Shown: piece by piece, positions 16,504 to 24,622 of the stretch
How positions within the stretch are numbered: position 1 is the stretch's first letter
Layout of the letters: every line of letters begins with the position of its first letter
DNA from: CAIWHR01 sp963708855
Lineage (GTDB): Bacteria > Pseudomonadota > Gammaproteobacteria > Burkholderiales > Casimicrobiaceae
Length of the DNA stretch: 64,000 nucleotides
NCBI GenBank assembly: GCA_963708855.1
Contig: CAVPUM010000010.1
Location: forward strand, 186,001 to 250,000
Direction of reading: 5' to 3'
Made by a program: the position numbers and the translations under genes
The notes under the pieces: generated by a model
Databases searched by the model: none
The model's input: the letters and a program-made list of their open reading frames with translations, nothing else
Told to the model about the DNA's origin: nothing

Positions 16504-17964
16504 ATGACCAGCCCAAAGCGCGAGAAGATTTCGTCGGTCGACACCGCGTGGTTGCGGATGGACCGTCCGAGCAATCTGATGATGATCTGCGGCGTGCTGC
16601 TCTTCGACGGGCGCGTCGATTTCCGGCGCTTGCAGGCGGTGGTGAACAACCGATGGCTGCGGTTCGGCCGGTTTTACCAGCGCCCGGTGCAGGAGCTCGG
16701 CGTGGCGTCCTGGGAAACGAGCTCCGACTTCGACATCAACGATCATGTCGTGCAAGTCGCGCTGCCCGGCAGAGCCGGCAAGCGGGAGCTGCAGGGGCTC
16801 GTCAGCCGGCTCGCCTGCACCCCGCTCAATCCGGCGCGTCCGCTGTGGCAGTACCACTTCGTGGACAACTACCGCGGCGGCAGCGCTTTGGTTGCGCGTG
16901 TCCACCACTGCTATGCCGACGGCATCGCGCTGGTGCAGGTGCTGCTGTCGATGACCGACTCCGCTCCGGACGGCCCGCCCGCGCTGCCCGCCCCGCCGTC
17001 GAAGAAGAGGGGTCGGGAAAGCGACGATCCGCTCGCCGAGTTGATTGGGCCGGTCTCCGGCGTCATGAAGATGGCGCTCAAGGCCGGTTCGATGCTGATC
17101 GAGAAGGGGGCACAGTTGTGGCTCGAACCGGCGAAGGCAGTCGCGCTTGCCGAGCAGGGCGGTGCGCTGACCGCGGAGATCGCGAAGCTCGCGCTGATGG
17201 GCGAGGATTCGCGCACGCGCTTCAAGGGCGAGCCCGGCATCGGCAAGCGCGTCGCCTGGGCGGACCCCATCCCCCTCGACGAGGTTAAGGCCGTCGGCAA
17301 GGCGCTCGGTGCTTCGGTCAACGACGTGCTGCTCTCCTGTGTCGCGGGCGCCCTTCGCGGCTACCTCGTCCGCAAGGGCGACCCCACGGAGGGTGTCATG
17401 ATCCGGGCGCTCGTGCCGGTCAATCTGCGCCCACCCGAAACGGCCTACAAGCTCGGCAATCGGTTCGGCGTCGTTTTCCTGGACCTGCCGATCGGCATCG
17501 ACAATCCGATCGAGCGGCTGTACGCGGTGCGGGCCAACATGGGCGCACTGAAGGGCAGCCTGCAGCCGATCCTCACGCTGGGCCTGCTGGCCGCCGCGGG
17601 CGCGGGTCCGAAGCTCCTGCAGGACCAGCTGATCACGGTGCTCGCGCGCAACGCGACCGCGGTGATGACGAACGTTCCAGGGCCGCAGCAGCCGCTCTAC
17701 ATGGCTGGCGCCAGGGTCGAGCGCTTCATGTTCTGGGTACCCCAATCCGGGAATGTCGGCATGGGCGTGTCGATCCTGTCGTACAACGGCGAGGTGCAGT
17801 TCGGTCTCATCACCGATCGCAAACTGTGCCCCGACCCGGAGCACGTCATCGCGCAGTTCGGGCCGGAGTTCGAAAAGCTCCTGCTGACGACATTGCTCTC
17901 GCCGTGGCCGCGCCCCGGCGATCTCGATCCCGCGGTCGCCGCGGCGGCGGTGAGCGCCGCGTAG
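16504..17964 (+). CDS. Wax ester synthase / acyl-CoA:diacylglycerol acyltransferase (WS/DGAT)
   Basis: The product has 486 residues from the ATG at 16504. The catalytic HHxxxDG motif is present as HHCYADG at residues 134-140, with PLWQ at 113-116, NDVLLSC in the second half and a VTNVPGPQQPLYMAGA-like C-terminal region (MTNVPGPQQPLY). The enzyme joins acyl-CoA to a fatty alcohol (wax ester) or to diacylglycerol (triacylglycerol) at the inner membrane or lipid droplet. It shares the locus with the alcohol-forming acyl-CoA reductase, ACBP and phasins. It ends three bases before the stop of the convergent TPR gene. Confidence 0.95.
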   Translation: MTSPKREKISSVDTAWLRMDRPSNLMMICGVLLFDGRVDFRRLQAVVNNRWLRFGRFYQRPVQELGVASWETSSDFDINDHVVQVALPGRAGKRELQGLVSRLACTPLNPARPLWQYHFVDNYRGGSALVARVHHCYADGIALVQVLLSMTDSAPDGPPALPAPPSKKRGRESDDPLAELIGPVSGVMKMALKAGSMLIEKGAQLWLEPAKAVALAEQGGALTAEIAKLALMGEDSRTRFKGEPGIGKRVAWADPIPLDEVKAVGKALGASVNDVLLSCVAGALRGYLVRKGDPTEGVMIRALVPVNLRPPETAYKLGNRFGVVFLDLPIGIDNPIERLYAVRANMGALKGSLQPILTLGLLAAAGAGPKLLQDQLITVLARNATAVMTNVPGPQQPLYMAGARVERFMFWVPQSGNVGMGVSILSYNGEVQFGLITDRKLCPDPEHVIAQFGPEFEKLLLTTLLSPWPRPGDLDPAVAAAAVSAA

Positions 17965-17967
17965 CAC

Positions 17968-18744
17968 CTATTCGAGCTCGGAGCGTGCCAGTTCGATGTC
18001 GAGCCGTTCCATCGCGTCGGCCGGCTTGCACGCGGCGGCTTCGCGGTACAGCTTTTCCGCATCTGCCATTCGGGCCTGTCCGAACAGCAGGATGAGCCCG
18101 TTCGCGTATTCCACCCGGGCGATCGCGGAATCCGGGTTGAGCTTCAAGGCCTTCTGGAAATGTTCCAGGGCCGAGTCCTTTTTCGCCCCATAGGTCATTC
18201 CGCCGACGAGGCTGCCGACCTTCTCGATGATCTCCGCCTGGTACGAGCCGTAGGCGATGTGCGCGTCGGCGTGCTTCGGCTCCAGCTTCAACGCCGTTGT
18301 CAGCGCTTCCTTGATCCTGCCGCCGTACCCCTGCGCCAGCGCCTTGGCGATCGAGATGCCCTGGCTGTAACGGCCAAGCGAATAGGCATGCAGGTAGTGC
18401 GCGTTGGCGTCCTTCGGCGCTTCGCGCCGCCGCGCGTCGGCCCAGCCGGCCGCTTCCTCGAGCAGGGCGAGCTTCGCCTTCTCCGCGGGCTCGAGGTAAT
18501 TCGCGTAGATCATCTGTGCCTTCACCGCGGCGTTGAGCGCAGAGCCGCCGGCCTTGCGCCCGGCCGCGACCGCCGCGGCGTATTCACCTGCGTGGTAATG
18601 CCGCCACGCGTCGAGCGCGCCCGCGTCCTTCGGCAGCGGCTCGCAGTCGCCCCGGTGCAGCCGCGCCCAGGCTTTCTTGAGTCCCGCGGCGTCGTGGACA
18701 TACGCCTTGTCCGCGTACGGGAACGCAGCCCATTTCTTTGTCAT
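17968..18744 (-). CDS. Tetratricopeptide-repeat protein
   Basis: A protein of 258 residues without a signal peptide, rich in helical repeats of about 34 residues. The clearest are around DSALEHFQKALKLNPDSAIARVEYANGL and RMADAEKLYREAAACKPAD, with the TPR pattern of small and aromatic residues. It starts with ATG behind CGGAGAAA. It is the last gene of a minus-strand series: phasin, patatin, TetR, TPR. TPR proteins act as scaffolds; here one could organise droplet proteins, but the sequence does not show a partner. Confidence 0.8.
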   Translation of the reverse strand: MTKKWAAFPYADKAYVHDAAGLKKAWARLHRGDCEPLPKDAGALDAWRHYHAGEYAAAVAAGRKAGGSALNAAVKAQMIYANYLEPAEKAKLALLEEAAGWADARRREAPKDANAHYLHAYSLGRYSQGISIAKALAQGYGGRIKEALTTALKLEPKHADAHIAYGSYQAEIIEKVGSLVGGMTYGAKKDSALEHFQKALKLNPDSAIARVEYANGLILLFGQARMADAEKLYREAAACKPADAMERLDIELARSELE

Positions 18745-18756
18745 GCGATTTCTCCG

Positions 18757-19404
18757 TCAGAGGTAGTCGGCGGAAAGCCGGTCGAGATGCGCGCGGGCGT
18801 CGCCGTTGAAATAGGGTCCGAAGAGCGCAAGCACCTGGTACGCCGCGCGACCCGCGTCGGCGCCCGGCGCGCCTTCTTGCGGGGCTCGGCGAATCCGGTC
18901 GTACGCCGACCAGTACGTGGCGACGAGCAGAACGTTGTCGGCCAGCGCTTCGATCTCGCGGGCCGAAGCGCGCATCGTTCCCGCCTGCACCATGCCGCGG
19001 CACAACTCTATCACGGTGGCGCTCCCCTTTCGGAGCAGCGCGCCCATCCGCGTGCCGAGTTTGCGCTGGCGGGAGGCGAGCTCATCGAGGTCGCGATAGA
19101 GGAACCGGTATTCCCACATCCGCTCGAACAGAAGGTGCAGCCAGAGCCAGAGGTCGTCGACGTCGAGATGGCGCCCGCCGGGATCGGCGTAGAGCGGCAG
19201 CACCCGCGCCTCGTACGCTTCGTAGAGCTCGAAGACGATCTCGTCCTTGTTCCTGAAATGGTAGTAGAGGTTGCCCGGACTGATGTTCATCTCGTCGGCA
19301 ATGTCCGCGGTGGTGACCCGCGGAGCGCCCGAATGGTTGAACAGCGCGAGGCTGGTCTCGAGGATCCGTTCGCGGGTGCGGCGGGGACGCTTTTTTTCCG
19401 CCAT
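18757..19404 (-). CDS. TetR/AcrR family transcriptional regulator
   Basis: A 215-residue regulator with the N-terminal helix-turn-helix TTADIADEMNISPGNLYYHFRNKDEI at about residues 31-56. The C-terminal ligand domain includes a tryptophan-rich segment (DDLWLWLHLLFERMWEYRFLYRDL) found in lipid-responsive TetR proteins of proteobacteria. It lies between a patatin-like lipase and a TPR gene on the same strand, so it probably controls this lipid operon in response to an acyl ligand. The ligand and operator are not identified. Confidence 0.88.
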   Translation of the reverse strand: MAEKKRPRRTRERILETSLALFNHSGAPRVTTADIADEMNISPGNLYYHFRNKDEIVFELYEAYEARVLPLYADPGGRHLDVDDLWLWLHLLFERMWEYRFLYRDLDELASRQRKLGTRMGALLRKGSATVIELCRGMVQAGTMRASAREIEALADNVLLVATYWSAYDRIRRAPQEGAPGADAGRAAYQVLALFGPYFNGDARAHLDRLSADYL

Positions 19405-19449
19405 GGCCGGCTGCGGTGAACGGAAAGGCGCGCCGGTGTGCGAACGGTA

Positions 19450-20721
19450 CTAGCGAGCCCCGGCCAACCAGCGCTCCAGATGATCGAGCGTGTGCGCGAG
19501 GTCGCGCGTCGATTGCCGCAGGCCGTTGCCGCTCCCGCGCGCGACGTTGAGTGGACGCGGGTCCGTCAGCGCGTCGGTGATCTTGCGGGCCGGGTCGGCG
19601 ATTCGATCCGTCCGCAGAGTGATCCCATGTTTCGCGAGCTGTGGCAGCAGCGTGGCGGTCCGTTCGCACAGGTTCTGCCGTGTCTTCTGGTACGCCGCCG
19701 CGCAAAGGCGCTTGCGTTGCGCATAGCTGAAGATGCTGGCGAAGAACATGTCGGCGTCCTCGCGGTGAGGCTCGAACAGGACGACATCGGCGTGCGGATA
19801 TTGCTGGAGGTATTTTTCCATCCCGACCTTCATCCGCGAATGGATGATGGCGCGGAAAGTCTGCGACAGAACGATCGGGAGGCCGCCATGGCTCAGCTTG
19901 TCGACCGTCATCCGGCCGCTGCGCGCCGCCCCGCTGGCATCAAACGGCACCAGCGGATTGACGCACAGGAGGAGCTCCACGCCTTCCTCGAGCGCGACCG
20001 ATGCATGCAAGGTCTTGTTGAGTGCGCCGTCGACGAAGAACTCGCCGCCGATCTGGACGGGCGGGAACAGGCCGGGCAACGCCGCCGAGGCCTCGATCGC
20101 CTTGGATATCGGCACCCGCTCGCGACCAGGAGTGCCGAATATCACGGAGGCACCGGTGTCGAGGTTCGTCGCGACAAGGAAGAGCTTGGGCCGCAAATGC
20201 CGGAAATCGTTGGTGCGGCCCGGGGCTGCGAACAGCCGCTGCAGAAATCGGTCGATCGACCGGTTGTCGAACATTCCCGTGGGCACTGCGTGCGACAGCG
20301 TTCCCAGCGACTCCATCACGCCCCGGCGGACGGGGTCGCTCAGTGCTTGCCACACTGCGCGCGCCAGGAGCCCCGGCAACAGCGAAGCACGATGCGCAAA
20401 CTCGGCGAAGGCAGGGCGAAGGAAGACCTCGGGAGTCAACGCGGCGTCGGCGCCGTCGTCGATGAAAAGACGATACATCTGCGCGGGCGAGATGCCGTTC
20501 GCCAGCGCGGCAGCGACAAAGCTGCCGGAAGAGACCCCGACGTAGACGTCGAGGTCGCCGAAATCGATGCCGTCGAGCGAGTCGGTGAGCGCGAGCAGCG
20601 CGCCCACCTCGTAGATCCCGCCGAGCGGCCCGCCGCCGGCCAACGCAAGACCCACGCCGGAACGGCCTCGTTCCTGTTTCCGGGTGCGACGCACACGCCC
20701 AAGTGCCGTGGCATCCGGCAT
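19450..20721 (-). CDS. Patatin-like phospholipase / lipid acyl hydrolase
   Basis: The protein has 423 residues. The oxyanion loop GGGPLGGIYEVGAL is at 29-42, the nucleophile motif GVSSG at 62-66 (Ser64) and the DGA dyad motif (FVDGALN, Asp231) completes a Ser-Asp catalytic pair. There is no signal peptide, so it acts inside the cell. Patatin-like enzymes release fatty acids from phospholipid or neutral lipid. It follows a phasin gene by 44 bases, and the pair suggests mobilisation of lipid from granules. The start is an ATG behind GAGGAG. Confidence 0.92.
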   Translation of the reverse strand: MPDATALGRVRRTRKQERGRSGVGLALAGGGPLGGIYEVGALLALTDSLDGIDFGDLDVYVGVSSGSFVAAALANGISPAQMYRLFIDDGADAALTPEVFLRPAFAEFAHRASLLPGLLARAVWQALSDPVRRGVMESLGTLSHAVPTGMFDNRSIDRFLQRLFAAPGRTNDFRHLRPKLFLVATNLDTGASVIFGTPGRERVPISKAIEASAALPGLFPPVQIGGEFFVDGALNKTLHASVALEEGVELLLCVNPLVPFDASGAARSGRMTVDKLSHGGLPIVLSQTFRAIIHSRMKVGMEKYLQQYPHADVVLFEPHREDADMFFASIFSYAQRKRLCAAAYQKTRQNLCERTATLLPQLAKHGITLRTDRIADPARKITDALTDPRPLNVARGSGNGLRQSTRDLAHTLDHLERWLAGAR

Positions 20722-20765
20722 GAATCTCCTCGACGGGTTATTGGCGGCGCCCCAATGCTAGCGTA

Positions 20766-21227
20766 TTACGCGCGCTTCGTCGCGGCCCGGCCGGTACGTC
20801 GGGTCTTCTTGGCGACCTTGACCGCGCGCTTCGCCTTTTTCGGTGTCTTCACCGCAGCCTTGCGCGCCTTCGGTGCCAACGGCAATTCGAACGCCGGCAA
20901 CGAGCGGGGCAAAACCTGCTGCGCGAAGCTCACCGCCGCATCGGCCGCCTGCTTCACCGTCGATTCGACCGTCCTGCGCGTCTCTTTCCATACGGAGTTC
21001 GCTGCGGAAAAGGAGGTTTCGAGCCGGTTGCCGACAAAGCGCACGGCTTGCGATTCGACGACGGTGCCTTCCTTGACGAGGGACTTGAACATGTCGCCGG
21101 CTTCGCTCTGCACCCAGTCGCGGGTGACGACGGCGGCACCGAGGCTCGCGAGCCATACCTGACGCGATGCATTGATCGCCGCTTCGCTGAGGCGGGTGGG
21201 TTGGAGATGGACGGATGATTTCAGCAT
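20766..21227 (-). CDS. Phasin family protein
   Basis: A 153-residue product from the ATG at 21225-21227 behind AAGGGA. It shares with the other phasin the core WLASLGAAVVTRDWVQ and SLVKEGTVVESQA, followed by amphipathic helix and a Lys/Ala/Thr-rich C-terminal tail. It is about 5 kb from the first phasin and is followed by patatin on the same strand. Two distinct phasins near a wax ester synthase suggest separate coats for different granule types or growth states. Confidence 0.88.
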   Translation of the reverse strand: MLKSSVHLQPTRLSEAAINASRQVWLASLGAAVVTRDWVQSEAGDMFKSLVKEGTVVESQAVRFVGNRLETSFSAANSVWKETRRTVESTVKQAADAAVSFAQQVLPRSLPAFELPLAPKARKAAVKTPKKAKRAVKVAKKTRRTGRAATKRA

Positions 21228-21419
21228 GGTGATTCCCTTTCGGTTGGTTGTCGGATTCGCGTTGTGCCGCGACAATCACGAATCTAGCCTTTTCGTCTAG
21301 AGCAAACACACTAAAGGCCAGGCGCGCATCCGCGCCCGGCCTGCTAGACTTTCCGGCGTGATTCCCTTGCCGTCGGCGGGCCCAAGGCGGGGGAACTAAT
21401 CCTTGTTCCGGGCGACACG

Positions 21420-22187
21420 TTGAATTCCGGCAGCTCCCCACAGGCCATGCTGCTGCGCGAGCTCGAGCGCACCGCGCAGCTGCATGCGCAAAGGCAGAAC
21501 AATCGCGGCCTCGCCCGCGCGCTCGAGCGCCTTGCCGCGTGGCAGGCCGGCCGCATGGGCCGCACCTACGCGGATCTCGCGGCGCAGCCGCGCTACGCCG
21601 ATGCGATCGCGTTCTTCCAGTCGGATCTCTACGGCGCATCCGACTTCGCGCAGCGCGACGCGGATCTCGCGCGTGTCGTGCCGATCATGACGCGGATGCT
21701 TCCCGGGCGGGTGATCGCGACGGTGGCGCAGGCGATGGAGCTCAACGCGCTTTCGCGCGAGCTCGACCGGGCGCTGCTGCAGCGCCTGCCGCGAAGCGAC
21801 GGCAGTTTCACCGTCGCCGAGTACTGCGGCGCCTACTGTTGGCCGAGCGACCGCCCGGCGCGCGACCGGCAGATCGGGCTCATCGGCGAAATCGGCGCCG
21901 GGCTCGATAGTTACGTCCGCAAGCCGCTGATCCATTCGGCGCTGGTGATGATGCGCCACCCGGCACGGCTGGCCGGGGTTGCCGTGCTGCACGATTTTCT
22001 GGAACGGGGCTTCGTGGCCTTCCGGAAAATGCACGGTGCAGGCGAATTCCTGGCGACCATCGACGCGCGGGAGCGCACGCTCATGGAAGCGATCTTCGCC
22101 GGCGCGACGGCACCCTTCCCGGAGCCGCTCCCGTCGACGCCATCCGGCGCACGAGTGGCGCCGCGCGTTGGCACCCGCGGGGCCTGA
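21420..22187 (+). CDS. Hypothetical protein, FFLEELY-motif-like
   Basis: A 255-residue cytoplasmic protein with no signal peptide. It contains AIAFFQSDLYGASDFAQRD, which resembles the FFLEELYG motif that names a family of uncharacterised proteins in proteobacteria, here with QSDLY in place of EELY. The rest is mostly helical. Translation may start at the TTG at 21420 or the ATG at 21447; neither has a strong ribosome-binding site. It lies between a phasin gene and a PHA-system gene, which hints at a link to storage lipid, but no biochemical role is known. Confidence 0.7.
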   Translation: MNSGSSPQAMLLRELERTAQLHAQRQNNRGLARALERLAAWQAGRMGRTYADLAAQPRYADAIAFFQSDLYGASDFAQRDADLARVVPIMTRMLPGRVIATVAQAMELNALSRELDRALLQRLPRSDGSFTVAEYCGAYCWPSDRPARDRQIGLIGEIGAGLDSYVRKPLIHSALVMMRHPARLAGVAVLHDFLERGFVAFRKMHGAGEFLATIDARERTLMEAIFAGATAPFPEPLPSTPSGARVAPRVGTRGA

Positions 22188-22200
22188 AAGCGCAAAGACG

Positions 22201-22485
22201 CTACTTCGCCTTGCCGAAGTACTTGTCGAACTGCTTGTGCACTTCCGCCTCGATGCTCGGCTTCAACAGCGACAGCATGAAGCCGAGCTCGCAATCCAGG
22301 CGCACCGCGTCCTTGCCGACATGGAGCGCGCCGGTGAGCCCGGGGCGCTTGAACTCGATGTGATCGCCCTGCCACGCGTATTCGAGGTCGAAGCGCTCGT
22401 TGAGGTCCTGCGCGACTTTCCCGGCGGCTGCCTTGGCCTTCTGGTGTGAAAGACGGTGCTTCTTTGCGATCGCGATGAGTGCCAT
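22201..22485 (-). CDS. Polyhydroxyalkanoic acid system family protein
   Basis: A 94-residue protein matching the small family often found with PHA granule genes: KKHRLSHQKAKAAAGKVAQDL, then FDLEYAWQGDHIEFKRPGLTGAL and a C-terminal EVHKQFDKYFGKAK. Its exact function is not established; it is thought to act at or near granules. The ATG at 22483-22485 follows a CCGGAGAAA site. It lies convergent to the FFLEELY-like gene and downstream of a drug/metabolite permease. Confidence 0.85.
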   Translation of the reverse strand: MALIAIAKKHRLSHQKAKAAAGKVAQDLNERFDLEYAWQGDHIEFKRPGLTGALHVGKDAVRLDCELGFMLSLLKPSIEAEVHKQFDKYFGKAK

Positions 22486-22553
22486 GCGGTTTCTCCGGAG
22501 CGACGCGCAAGTATAGCCAACGCGCTTCGAATGGCGGGTCGACGCAATCGCCC

Positions 22554-23459
22554 TCAGCGACTGCGCCGACCCACGGCGATCGACACGATGACGAGGCCGG
22601 CGGCAATGATCGTCGCGGCGTCGATCGGTTCCCCCAGCAGCAAGGCCGACGCGAATATGGTCAGGAACGGCTGAACGAGCTGCACCTGGCCCACGGTGGC
22701 GATCCCGCCCTGCGCGAGACCGCGATACCAGGCGAAGAAGCCGAGAAACATGCTGACAATGCTGACATAGGCAAACCCGGCCCACGCCGAGACCGGCGCC
22801 GTGAACAGGCGGTCGTCGATGGCGAGTGCCGTCGGTATCGCGACCAGCGGGGCGGCGATGACGAGGGCCCAGCAGATGACCTGCAGGCTCCCCAGCGTGC
22901 GGGCGAGCCGACCCCCTTCCGCGTAGCCGATGGCGGCCGATGCGACCGCGAGCACCAGCAGCCCGTCGGCGGGCTGCGGTGCGCCGCCGCCCCGCCACAG
23001 CGCGAAACCGACGACAACGGCGCTGCCAAACGTCGCGCACCACCAGAACAGGCGTGATGGGCGTTCGTGCGCGATCCATGCGCCGGCCATTGCCGTCGCC
23101 AGAGGCAGCAACCCGATCACGACCGCGCCGTGGGCCGCGGGCACGGACTGCATCGCCCAGGCCGAGAAGAGGGGAAAGCCGACCACGACGCCGCCGGCGA
23201 CGAGCGCGAGCCGCGGCAGCAGCGCCCACCCTGGCCAAGGCGAGCGATTGAGCGCGAGGACCACCGCGGCAAGGAGTGCTGCAACGACCGCCCGGCCCAG
23301 GCCGACGAACACCGGGTCGAGCGCCGCCACTGCGAGCCGGGTCGCGGGCAGGGTCAGGCTGAAGCTCGCCACGCCCAGAAACCCAAACAGATAACCGCGG
23401 CGGAGATCTTTCGGCGCAGGGGCGGGTGCCAGGACGGAAATCGACGGGGCAGGGGCCAT
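22554..23459 (-). CDS. EamA/DMT family permease
   Basis: The product has 301 residues, ten predicted hydrophobic helices and two EamA repeats: residues about 25-145 and 165-295. Segments such as SVPAAHGAVVIGLLPLATA and the C-terminal VQLVQPFLTIFASALLLGEPI are typical of this exporter family. It would sit in the inner membrane and move a small metabolite; the substrate is unknown. The start is the ATG at 23457-23459. Confidence 0.88.
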   Translation of the reverse strand: MAPAPSISVLAPAPAPKDLRRGYLFGFLGVASFSLTLPATRLAVAALDPVFVGLGRAVVAALLAAVVLALNRSPWPGWALLPRLALVAGGVVVGFPLFSAWAMQSVPAAHGAVVIGLLPLATAMAGAWIAHERPSRLFWWCATFGSAVVVGFALWRGGGAPQPADGLLVLAVASAAIGYAEGGRLARTLGSLQVICWALVIAAPLVAIPTALAIDDRLFTAPVSAWAGFAYVSIVSMFLGFFAWYRGLAQGGIATVGQVQLVQPFLTIFASALLLGEPIDAATIIAAGLVIVSIAVGRRSR

Positions 23460-23702
23460 GGGCGGATCCTGGCGCCACTGTACCGGTTAGCCGGGTTGAC
23501 CGCAGCCGACGACCTCGCCCTTGGGTTGCAGGGTGATCCGAACCGGCGGATTCAGCTCACGCGCAAGCGTGCTGCATTTCGGTGGACTCAGGTCGATATC
23601 ATTGTCTCCAAAGGAATTACAGCAAAGTGAGCGCACACACTGTGGATTCGTTGAATGCCCTGGGCCGTTGCTCCAGCATCCCGCACGGCCGCAACGACGG
23701 TG

Positions 23703-23767
23703 TTGACAGCTGACCAGCCGCGACTCTATTATTCAAACGAACGTTTAATCTAAATATCCGTTCGTCG
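23703..23767 (+). promoter_or_regulatory. Sigma-70-like promoter with overlapping TetR-type operator
   Basis: TTGACA (23703-23708) is followed, after 18 bases, by TATTAT (23727-23732), a good sigma-70 promoter. Directly downstream is an inverted repeat, AAACG-AA-CGTTT (23735-23746). A wider one follows, ACGAACG (23738-23744) with CGTTCGT (23759-23765). Such symmetric sites overlapping a start site are typical TetR operators, and the next gene encodes a TetR protein, so autorepression is likely. The AT-rich block stands out from the GC-rich surroundings. The rest of the 390-base gap (23460-23702 and 23768-23849) shows nothing else I can support. Confidence 0.7.
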
Positions 23768-23849
23768 TGCTAATTCACCCTCGACACGAACCTTGAAGTC
23801 CCGGGCGCGTCGGGCAAGACGCCGGGACAAGGACGATGGAGTGGCGCCA

Positions 23850-24572
23850 ATGGTCGGCAGTGTGATCCCGCTTGCGCAAGCGCGCCGGCCCACGGTGACC
23901 AAGGACAAGATCCTCGATGCGGCGGAATCCCTGTTCATGGAGCACGGATTCGAGGCGACCAGTCTGCGGTCAATCACGGCCGCAGCAGGCGTGAACCTGG
24001 CTTCGGTCAACTACCACTTCGGGAGCAAGGAGGAACTGTTCCAGGCGGTCCTTACCCGGCGACTCGACCCGATGAACCAGGAGCGCGTCGACCTTCTCAC
24101 CCGACTCGAACACGACGCCGCCCCGGCCGCGCTTCCATGCGACCGGATCCTGTCGGCGATGTTCATCCCGGCGCTGCGGCTTGCCCGGGACCCGGAGCGC
24201 GGCGGCAAGGATTTTCTCCGTCTGCTCGGGCGGGCCTACGCCGATCCCGCGCCGTTCATCCGCAGGTTCCTCGCGGAGCAGTACGCGACCATGATCGCGC
24301 GGTTCAAGGCGGCATTCGGACGTGCGCTGCCGGATCTTCCGGCGAAAGAGCTTTCCTGGCGCCTGCATTTCATCATGGGGGCGCTGTCGTACACCCTCGC
24401 GGGAACGGATGCGCTGCGCCTCATCGCCGAACTCACGCCCGCCGAGACGGGGAACGACGAGGTGTTGCTGCAGCGCCTCGCGCCGTTCCTTCTTGCGGGA
24501 CTGCAATCGCCGCTTCCCGATGGCGCCGACGCCGCCCGTGCCGTGGACGGCGGCCCGAGCCCACGGAACTGA
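23850..24572 (+). CDS. TetR/AcrR family regulator of the fatty acid degradation genes
   Basis: The product has 240 residues if it starts at the ATG at 23850, which has GGAG nine bases upstream; a TTG at 23793 is an alternative. The helix-turn-helix TSLRSITAAAGVNLASVNYHFGSKEEL is near residues 36-60 and the C-terminal part is a DUF1956/CerR-like ligand domain. It directly precedes fadE and shares its direction, with a TetR-like operator in its own promoter. It probably represses itself and the beta-oxidation genes until an acyl-CoA or fatty acid is present. The effector is inferred from context only. Confidence 0.88.
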   Translation: MVGSVIPLAQARRPTVTKDKILDAAESLFMEHGFEATSLRSITAAAGVNLASVNYHFGSKEELFQAVLTRRLDPMNQERVDLLTRLEHDAAPAALPCDRILSAMFIPALRLARDPERGGKDFLRLLGRAYADPAPFIRRFLAEQYATMIARFKAAFGRALPDLPAKELSWRLHFIMGALSYTLAGTDALRLIAELTPAETGNDEVLLQRLAPFLLAGLQSPLPDGADAARAVDGGPSPRN

Positions 24573-24622
24573 CCCGACGGCCAACGCCTCCCGACTTTAC
24601 ATTCGCCCTGAAGGAGTCCTCG

